Assembly (NCBI RefSeq): GCF_002632825.1
Contig: NZ_NJAJ01000035.1
Coordinates: 1-38,893, forward strand
DNA: 38,893 bases
Direction: 5' to 3'
Source: Xenorhabdus stockiae
GTDB taxonomy: Bacteria > Pseudomonadota > Gammaproteobacteria > Enterobacterales > Enterobacteriaceae
Shown here: one piece after another, positions 33,148 to 38,893 of the stretch
Layout of the letters: each line of letters opens with the position of its first letter
How positions within the stretch are numbered: position 1 is the stretch's first letter
The notes under the pieces: model-generated
Seen by the model: the letters and a program-made list of their open reading frames with translations, nothing else
Told to the model about the DNA's origin: nothing
Databases searched by the model: none
Program-made: the position numbers and the translations under genes

Positions 33148-33813
33148 TTAACTTATCAAAATAACTGCTATCAATGCGGCTTCTATACTTAGCAAAATGG
33201 GTAATAGCAAGCCACCACTACGTATACGAGCAATAGTTAATAGTATTCCTAGAATAAAATTTTGAACAAAATTGCTGATATAAGGTTCTTCCATCGACAT
33301 GCCTGCAAATATTGAGGCAGTTATAAAGGTGCCCATCCATAAAGTCCATGGGTATTCTGACTTGAAGGCGTTTAGTAGCATCCCACGAAAAATAATTTCG
33401 TTTATGACAGGGGGAAATAAAATAAATGACAGATAGATCCATAATGATGCTGAATCATACTCAGCGAGCATATGCTCCGATGGTGTAAAATAGAGAATGC
33501 CAAACCCATAGAAAGTAAGACAAAGTAATATTGCGACCCCGATTGCCAGCCAAAAAGAAGAAAAATTTTTCAGATTCCCTAAAGGCAAATCAGCAATCCA
33601 CCGACGATATGGCCATGTCAGGAAAAGTACAACCAAGGCCATTGTCAGCCACAAAACAAAAGCACGGTAGTACCAATATGTGTAACACCAATACCAATCA
33701 AAAAAAGGCAGGCTATCTACACCATAGGCAATAGCGATTGCTATACATTCGACAATGATTGGACTTAATAGCAAAATGAAAAAACGTATTACTTGACGCC
33801 ATGATAAATTCAT
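33148..33813 (-). CDS. CPBP-family membrane protein with altered active site
   Basis: 221 aa from the ATG at 33813 with GGA upstream (an ATG at 33828 adds five residues). About six membrane helices. The core resembles CPBP (CAAX-processing/bacteriocin-protecting) proteases: PVINEIIFRGMLL stands where EExxxFRG is expected, so the first Glu is Asn. The second motif reads IFAGMSM without its His, and the last reads GGLLLPILLSIEA with Ser where His is usual. Probably not a working protease. An immunity or scaffold role is possible. AT-rich cargo on the opposite strand. Confidence 0.7.
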   Translation of the reverse strand: MNLSWRQVIRFFILLLSPIIVECIAIAIAYGVDSLPFFDWYWCYTYWYYRAFVLWLTMALVVLFLTWPYRRWIADLPLGNLKNFSSFWLAIGVAILLCLTFYGFGILYFTPSEHMLAEYDSASLWIYLSFILFPPVINEIIFRGMLLNAFKSEYPWTLWMGTFITASIFAGMSMEEPYISNFVQNFILGILLTIARIRSGGLLLPILLSIEAALIAVILIS

Positions 33814-33980
33814 ACAACAGATATCCATTAAATAGATTTAATCTATAATTCATTAGATTATGATTGCATCTTATTTTGATGTATAAATCAATTTCCTTCT
33901 CCCGAAAACTAATTAATTACTGACATCGATAAAATGTTTCTTCAGGCTATTCCGATATTTTGTCTGATGGGAAATGGTTT

Positions 33981-34379
33981 ATGAGGAAATTGAATTTCTT
34001 GTTTTGTGTAGGATTGGTACTGCCGTTATCAGCCAGCGCAAAAATTGTCGTTTATACCGACAGCCAACACCCACCCATTAACCTTTCTTCTGAAACACCG
34101 GTCGTCTGGCTGGATGCCGCTGACCAACAGCAAAAGCAAATTTTTGCTCAGCTTTCTGCTGATCCACAGCAAGCCACAAAGCAAGCGCAGGCAATATTGC
34201 AATCGTCCCACTGGCATCAGCAGGAACAACAACTCATTAAGGCTTACCGTGCCGTGGTACAGGCCTGGCAATCCGGTGTAAAAAAGTATCCGGCCGTGGT
34301 CTTTGATGATAGGGAGGTGGTGTATGGCACCGCGGATGTGGCAAAAGCCCGCGCACTCAGGGAGCAATATCAACCATGA
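33981..34379 (+). CDS. TIGR03757 conjugative element protein
   Basis: 132 aa from the ATG at 33981 with GGGA upstream. Signal peptide to LPLSASA, then IVVYTDSQHPP, and KYPAVVFDDREVVYGTADVAKA near the C-terminus, a thioredoxin-like TrbC/TraW-type end typical of the family. Periplasmic. The ATGA overlap couples it to TIGR03756. Confidence 0.87.
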   Translation: MRKLNFLFCVGLVLPLSASAKIVVYTDSQHPPINLSSETPVVWLDAADQQQKQIFAQLSADPQQATKQAQAILQSSHWHQQEQQLIKAYRAVVQAWQSGVKKYPAVVFDDREVVYGTADVAKARALREQYQP

Positions 34380-35344
34380 GTCTTCAACGTGTGACGTTTC
34401 CTGCACTCATCACCCTGATAGCGGCATTTTCCCCGGTGACACAGGCTTCCATCAATACGGTTCAGATTGTCGCCGGCAGTCTTTCGCCGTCCTGTATTCA
34501 GTGGCGGGTTAGTGGCCTCTGTTACTGGCTGCTCTGTGGCCTGCACGGTTGTACGGTGAAAACCTCGGTGAAGGTGACCCATTATCTCCCCGAAGTGGTG
34601 GTGTCTACCTATCACGCCTCCGGTGGCAATCCATGGACAGAAATGGCGCAGGTCAGTCAACTTTCCGGCGGGCTGGAAAATGCAGTGACCGGGGCGTTCT
34701 CTCACCTGAACGCCGGCGGGGGGGATCACAATGTTCAGATTGCCGGGCAACGGCGTACCAGCCTGCGTTTCAAATATGCTGATGCCATCGGGCATCCGGC
34801 AACTAACCTGATAGGCGGACAGATTCCCGGCTATTCGTGTCGCAGTGCCGCCACCCCGTTGGTGCCTTATTTTCTCAGCACACTGGATTCGGTGGCGTGG
34901 CGCTCCGGGTTACCGGAATCGTTCTACCCGGAAGCCCTGATCCCCGGTCAGCGGGAGCTGGGCAGTCAGATGGCCGGCACTGTATGGGGCAATATTTATC
35001 CGCGCTCAGGGTTTGTTAATCAGACTGATGATGACAAAGCGGCGGCTGTGGTGGCGCAACGGGTCGCAGATATCATTACCCGTGTCGGGCAACCCCATGT
35101 TTATCAGACCCTGAAAGGCACCCGTACTGCGGGTTATTGGCCTCCAGAGCAAGTCACCGAAAATACCGGCGCTAAAAATCACCAGTGGCAGCGGTTATCA
35201 CCGCAGTTAAGTCAGTCCTGCGCCGTGTTTCCTGATGGGGAACATACGGCGGCCAGCAATGGCAATCAGGCTTATGCTCTGTGGCAGCCCTACAGTTGTT
35301 GCCAGCGGCGCGGACAGCGTTTTCTCAGCAGTACGGATATCTGA
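34376..35344 (+). CDS. TIGR03756 conjugative element protein (TraU-like)
   Basis: 322 aa. Signal peptide to SPVTQA, then SPSCIQWRVSGLCYWLLC with the paired cysteines of TraU-like proteins, VTHYLPEVVVSTY, SESFYPEALIPGQRELG-like and AGTVWGNIYPRSGFVNQ. It ends with further cysteines (SCCQRRGQRF). Exported mating-pair component. Start overlaps TIGR03757. Confidence 0.88.
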   Translation: MSLQRVTFPALITLIAAFSPVTQASINTVQIVAGSLSPSCIQWRVSGLCYWLLCGLHGCTVKTSVKVTHYLPEVVVSTYHASGGNPWTEMAQVSQLSGGLENAVTGAFSHLNAGGGDHNVQIAGQRRTSLRFKYADAIGHPATNLIGGQIPGYSCRSAATPLVPYFLSTLDSVAWRSGLPESFYPEALIPGQRELGSQMAGTVWGNIYPRSGFVNQTDDDKAAAVVAQRVADIITRVGQPHVYQTLKGTRTAGYWPPEQVTENTGAKNHQWQRLSPQLSQSCAVFPDGEHTAASNGNQAYALWQPYSCCQRRGQRFLSSTDI

Positions 35345-35358
35345 ACAAGGGATGAATC

Positions 35359-36795
35359 ATGAGAAAAATAAATGCGTTATGGCTGATGGTCGGTGGACTG
35401 GTCATCGCTTCGGCACAGGCTAATGCCACGGGGCTGTCTCTGACCTTACCGCAGGTGAACCGGAGCGCACTGGGTTATGGGGCAGACGCCAGCGGTGCAG
35501 TGTCTGATACGCTGTTCTATACCTTAGGGGGTGGTTCGGTGATATCTGAACCGGCCAGTCGCAGTGGCTCCACCACCCTCGGTGGATTAGAGCTGGGCTG
35601 GCGTTCGGATTTGATGTGCGGCAATTTTGACCTGAAAGCCACGGTCAGTAATCAGTTGAACGGGATTACAGCCGGGTTCAAGAACCTGATGAGTGATGTC
35701 ATTCAGGGCGCCACCGGTGCGGTGGCCAGTCTGCCGGCGATGATTATCCAGCGGGCCAATCCGGGACTGTATGACATGCTGACTAACGGGGTGTTACAGG
35801 CCAATGTGGCGTTCGACAAAGCCCAGTTCAACTGTCAGGCGATGGCCAATAAAATGATGGATTTTGCGCAGAATACCAAATGGACGCAGTCGGCTGCTTT
35901 GCAGGAGTACAAAAGTCTGGTTAACGGTGGAGATGGGGATGCGGTGCGTGTCAATAACGCGGGCAGCAAAGCCACCGGTGCCGGCGGGCATCCGTGGATT
36001 GGCGGCCAGCGGCAGGGCGGTAAGGGGCAGAATGCCATTCGCCCGACCCGGGATTTAGCCCGTGCCGGTTTTAATATGATGAACCAGATGCCGGTACTGA
36101 GTCAGTCGTCGGTCAGTAGCCTTAAGTGTGAAGGCAGTGCCTGCCGTAAATTCAGCAACGCCCGTGAGGCGGCCGAGGCGGTGGTTAGCGTGCTGGGCGA
36201 CCGGGTCATCCGGACCTGTACCCAAGCGGCAGACTGCACCAGTGGCGGCGAGAAACACCAGCCGGGCACTACCGTTGCGGGCACGGGCTTTGCCCCGATG
36301 CTGGAGGAGCATACTAAAACCAATACGGAACAACTGGTGAAGCTGGTCAGTGGTACGGAAAAACCGACGATGGTCAATCTGGCAAAACTGAAAACCGGCA
36401 GCCTGACGGTAACCCAAGGTGTCATTCAGGCGTTGCAGCGCGACCCGGACCGGGCTGCCCTGACGGGCCGTTTAGCGGGGGAGCTGGCGATGGCGGAAAC
36501 CGTGGAAACCGCGTTACTGATGCGGCGGATGCTTATCACCGGCATGTCCGAACCCAATGCGGCAGCACAGTCAGAAGCGCTGGCTGAAGGGGAACGCCGG
36601 ATTGCCGCGCTGGACCGGGAAATTGATGCGCTGAAGAATGAAATGCAGCTGAAACAGGCCCTGTCCCGTAATGCCATCCTGACCATTATTGAGCGGGACA
36701 CCCAGCGCATCAACATGCATCCGCAAAAACAAGTGCCGGACAACACCGATGCGCGTTTTTACCAGTTGGAAACCCCGAGCCGTGAGCGCAGGTAA
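35359..36795 (+). CDS. TIGR03755 conjugative element protein (TraH-like)
   Basis: 478 aa. Signal peptide to ASAQANA, then LGWRSDLMCGNFDLKATVSNQLNG, TAGFKNLMSDVIQGATGAVASLPA, and a central Cys-containing stretch (CEGSACRKF, CTQAADCTSGG). The C-terminal ~100 residues form a coiled coil (EGERRIAALDREIDALKNEM). The order and length are as in related elements. AAGGG lies upstream of the ATG, 14 bp after TIGR03756. Confidence 0.88.
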   Translation: MRKINALWLMVGGLVIASAQANATGLSLTLPQVNRSALGYGADASGAVSDTLFYTLGGGSVISEPASRSGSTTLGGLELGWRSDLMCGNFDLKATVSNQLNGITAGFKNLMSDVIQGATGAVASLPAMIIQRANPGLYDMLTNGVLQANVAFDKAQFNCQAMANKMMDFAQNTKWTQSAALQEYKSLVNGGDGDAVRVNNAGSKATGAGGHPWIGGQRQGGKGQNAIRPTRDLARAGFNMMNQMPVLSQSSVSSLKCEGSACRKFSNAREAAEAVVSVLGDRVIRTCTQAADCTSGGEKHQPGTTVAGTGFAPMLEEHTKTNTEQLVKLVSGTEKPTMVNLAKLKTGSLTVTQGVIQALQRDPDRAALTGRLAGELAMAETVETALLMRRMLITGMSEPNAAAQSEALAEGERRIAALDREIDALKNEMQLKQALSRNAILTIIERDTQRINMHPQKQVPDNTDARFYQLETPSRERR

Positions 36796-36800
36796 GGCGG

Positions 36801-37139
36801 ATGATGACAGAGAAACATTCAATATTCAGAAAAGGTGCAGTGTTATCAATGTTCATCGTGTTGGTGATGGGTATCACTTTGGCGACAGGCTGGGTCGGGC
36901 TGCATCAGGCAGAAAAACTTAATCGTATTCACCACTGGGTGACCGAAACCGGGGGAGTCTGGTTAATCTGGCGGTTAGGCCTGTATGCGGTACTGAGCTG
37001 GGGAGGTCAGAAAGTCTGGCAACGGGTGAAACATCTGCCGGAATATCGCGCAATGTTGATACGGATGATGGTGGCCAGCCTGCTGTTTATCCTGCTGGGT
37101 GAGTATGCCTTGTCAGGCACTATTGAGGAGATACGATGA
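36801..37139 (+). CDS. Small ICE membrane protein between TIGR03755 and TraG
   Basis: 112 aa with three membrane segments (VLSMFIVLVMGITLATGWVG, GVWLIWRLGLYAVLSWGG, MMVASLLFILLGEYALSG). Overlaps TraG as ATGA at 37136-37139. A conserved small gene at this position in this ICE class. No defined biochemical role. Confidence 0.8.
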   Translation: MMTEKHSIFRKGAVLSMFIVLVMGITLATGWVGLHQAEKLNRIHHWVTETGGVWLIWRLGLYAVLSWGGQKVWQRVKHLPEYRAMLIRMMVASLLFILLGEYALSGTIEEIR

Positions 37140-38650
37140 CAGCCAACAGCTATCTGGAATATTTTCTGACACTACTCGGCTGGGTCATCAACAATGGCCT
37201 ATGGCACATCCTGATTGCGACCGGACTGTTTACGCTGCCGTTAGTAGTAAAAGTGATTGCGGTCTGGCTGACAGTCAGAGAGTGTGGCGAAGAAGACGGT
37301 CAGGCCGGATTACAGTCGCTGGCCCGGATTGAAAACACCCTGTACGGCGCGTTCTTCGTGATGGTGGTGTGTTGTGTGCCGCTGGTCAATGTCAGCCTGA
37401 CCACCCTTCAGTACGATACTTCCCGTGCCAAAAGCTGTGGCACCTGGACACCGACAACCCCGGATAACAGTGGCTATGCGCCGGTGATGTCCAGCCTGAA
37501 TAACCAGACCGCGTCTGTGCCGCTCTGGTGGGCGGTGGTGCACCGGTTATCCAAGGGACTGACACAGGCGGCGGTGGCGTCCATTCCCTGTCGGCCGGAT
37601 CTGCGGCAACTGCGCTTTGACGTGCAGCACACCCGCATCAGTAATCCGGCTCTGGCCGCAGAATTGCAGGATTTTACCCATGATTGCTATGCCTTAGCCC
37701 TGTATCAGTGGAAACAACGCGATCAGGAACACATCACTGACCCGATTATCCTGAATGATATCGACTGGCTGGGCAGTCGGACGTTTTTAGCCGGGGATTA
37801 CCGGACGCTGCAATCCCGCCTCCCCCGGGCGGATTTTCCGTGGCAGGAGAATCGGGATAACGGGCGACCGTATACCGGGCAGGGCGGATACCCGACGTGT
37901 CAGGCCTGGTGGTCAACGGCCCAGACAGGTCTGAAAGATCGGGTACTGGCGCAGGCCGATCCGGGGTTGTGGTTGCGCCTGTCAGCGACACTGAAAATAC
38001 TGGGTAAAAACACGCCGGCTTATCAGGAAGCGGTGATCCGCCGTCTGGTCAGCCCGGTGAACCTGACGATTTCTCAGGAGGGCTATGTCTACGCAGGCTA
38101 TGGAGGTAATGCCGATCCCACCTTGTTGGATGGCGCTAACCGCATCGGCACTTCCGCAGGGGCTTTATTGGGTGGATTACTCAGTATGCCGATGTTCGAT
38201 GCGGTACGTCAGGCGTTGCCGATGATGCAGGCGGTGATTCTGATGGCGTTGTATATCCTCATACCGCTGATTGTGCTGTTTGCGGCCTATGAATTTAAGA
38301 CCATCTTCACACTGACGTTTGTGATTTTCGCACTGAATTTTCTGACGTTCTGGTGGGAGCTGGCGCGCTGGCTGGACAGCCATTTGCTGGAAGCCCTGTA
38401 CGGATCAGACACCCACAGTCTGTTTAATCTGGTGGGTATTCAGAACACCTCGGATGATTTAATCATGGGGCTGGTGATGGGTACGCTGTTTATTGTGCTG
38501 CCGATGGTCTGGCTGGGCGCATTAGCGTGGGCCGGTGTACGCATGGGCGATATGGCCGGAATGATGAGCCAGGGCGTGGGGCAGGTCAGGCAGTCCGCGG
38601 GCATGTTCGGGCAGATGGTGATGCAGAAGATGATGTCCAAAGGAAAATAA
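37136..38650 (+). CDS. traG: Conjugal transfer protein TraG (N-terminal-domain type)
   Basis: 504 aa. Periplasmic/inner-membrane TraG-N family: ANSYLEYFLTLLGWVINNGLWHILIATGLFTLP at the start, a long periplasmic region, then a cluster of membrane helices (AVILMALYILIPLIVLF, FVIFALNFLTFWWELA, LIMGLVMGTLFIVLPMVW) and a short cytosolic tail. Needed for pilus assembly and mating-pair stabilisation in F- and GI-type systems. It is the last gene of the rightward operon, followed by a hairpin at 38668. Confidence 0.88.
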   Translation: MTANSYLEYFLTLLGWVINNGLWHILIATGLFTLPLVVKVIAVWLTVRECGEEDGQAGLQSLARIENTLYGAFFVMVVCCVPLVNVSLTTLQYDTSRAKSCGTWTPTTPDNSGYAPVMSSLNNQTASVPLWWAVVHRLSKGLTQAAVASIPCRPDLRQLRFDVQHTRISNPALAAELQDFTHDCYALALYQWKQRDQEHITDPIILNDIDWLGSRTFLAGDYRTLQSRLPRADFPWQENRDNGRPYTGQGGYPTCQAWWSTAQTGLKDRVLAQADPGLWLRLSATLKILGKNTPAYQEAVIRRLVSPVNLTISQEGYVYAGYGGNADPTLLDGANRIGTSAGALLGGLLSMPMFDAVRQALPMMQAVILMALYILIPLIVLFAAYEFKTIFTLTFVIFALNFLTFWWELARWLDSHLLEALYGSDTHSLFNLVGIQNTSDDLIMGLVMGTLFIVLPMVWLGALAWAGVRMGDMAGMMSQGVGQVRQSAGMFGQMVMQKMMSKGK

Positions 38651-38667
38651 TCAGATTCACTCTTTAA

Positions 38668-38700
38668 AACTTAAGGGACTAGGATCCTGTTCCTTAAGTT
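38668..38700. terminator. Probable terminator after traG
   Basis: AACTTAAGG (38668-38676) pairs perfectly with CCTTAAGTT (38692-38700). T-rich sequence follows, but a run of seven T comes only at 38723-38729, so termination strength is uncertain. Confidence 0.5.
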
Positions 38701-38742
38701 GAGTCTGAATTTTATATTTTCCTTTTTTTAATCTATATGCAA

Positions 38743-38893
38743 TTAACTTGAAGATGCAGGAATTAAAGTTTGGAAATTATCGGTCAGCCGGGTAGCTAAT
38801 TCCTGTCCTTTTTCGGGTAAGGTGACATGAAAAAAATGATGAAGGGTTTTACGGAACGTTTTGGCATCCGGGAAATAGACATTGTTTCGTACC
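38743..38893 (-). CDS. IS630-family transposase, C-terminal part
   Basis: 49 codons from the right edge to the stop at 38743-38745: VRNNVYFPDAKTFRKTLHHF, then LTDNFQTLIPASSS. The frame is intact and matches the C-terminus of the transposase at 1424-2461 (NNVYFPNAKTFRETLRHFFH) with scattered substitutions. The remainder lies beyond the window. Confidence 0.88.
   Translation of the reverse strand, partial: VRNNVYFPDAKTFRKTLHHFFHVTLPEKGQELATRLTDNFQTLIPASSS
38746..38893 (-). mobile_element. IS630-family element, second copy (left part)
   Basis: Starts after a TA with ACTTGAAGATGC, the same end as the element at 1427, and runs off the window. The two copies are clearly related but differ at many positions, so this is a diverged family member. 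Confidence 0.85.

Noticed and set aside
1-38893. CRISPR array, tRNA attachment site or integrase
   Set aside because: No regularly spaced repeats, no tRNA-like cloverleaf and no tyrosine or serine recombinase were seen. The ends of the ICE are outside the window.

Overview
The window looks like accessory DNA from an insect-associated enterobacterium of the Photorhabdus/Xenorhabdus type. That is an inference from the LCT-like pore-domain toxin, the heavy IS630 load and the AT-rich cargo genes mixed with a GC-rich conjugation backbone. No tRNA, rRNA or core housekeeping gene is present to fix the genus.

Bases 1-3900 are a decayed biosynthetic remnant: a type II thioesterase frameshifted at an A8 run, an AvrD-like gene cut by an IS630-family element, a KAS III-like gene truncated by a second, degenerate IS630-like transposase, and a probable MarR fragment. 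Bases 3900-11500 hold a 2333-codon toxin with a TcdA/TcdB-type pore/translocation segment. A near-perfect Fur box lies 73 bp upstream of it and a remnant of a small gene lies downstream.

Bases 11530-38740 are a large part of an integrative conjugative element of the PFGI-1/SPI-7 class (GI-type type IV secretion). Leftward genes (27311 to 11665) are TIGR03761, broken topB, an ssb fragment, a Ner-like regulator, PilL, TIGR03759, TIGR03765, TraD, TIGR03747, RAQPRD, TIGR03758, 03745, 03750, 03746, 03749, 03752 and the N-terminal half of the TIGR03751 lipoprotein. Rightward genes (29499 to 38650) are the C-terminal half of the same lipoprotein, a split VirB4-type ATPase, TIGR03757, 03756, 03755 and TraG. 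The two halves point away from each other. Identical 134-bp MITE-like elements in inverted orientation sit exactly at the two breakpoints, and one copy of an 8-bp target duplication (AGTTTCCC) is left at each. The 17.7-kb segment between them has therefore been inverted, splitting the transfer operon.

Cargo in the element: a two-gene AAA ATPase/DUF4276 module resembling abortive-infection systems, a zinc-motif DUF5710-type gene, a small membrane protein, a medium-chain dehydrogenase, a conserved unknown gene and a CPBP-family membrane protein lacking its usual catalytic residues. Between the Ner-like regulator and the ATPase is an apparently undescribed structured RNA (about 23071-23246, + strand). 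It has two nested long-range helices enclosing three hairpins, an alternative exclusive pairing, and an intrinsic terminator. The broken topB, ssb, lipoprotein and VirB4, and the missing lytic transglycosylase, suggest that the element can no longer transfer unaided.
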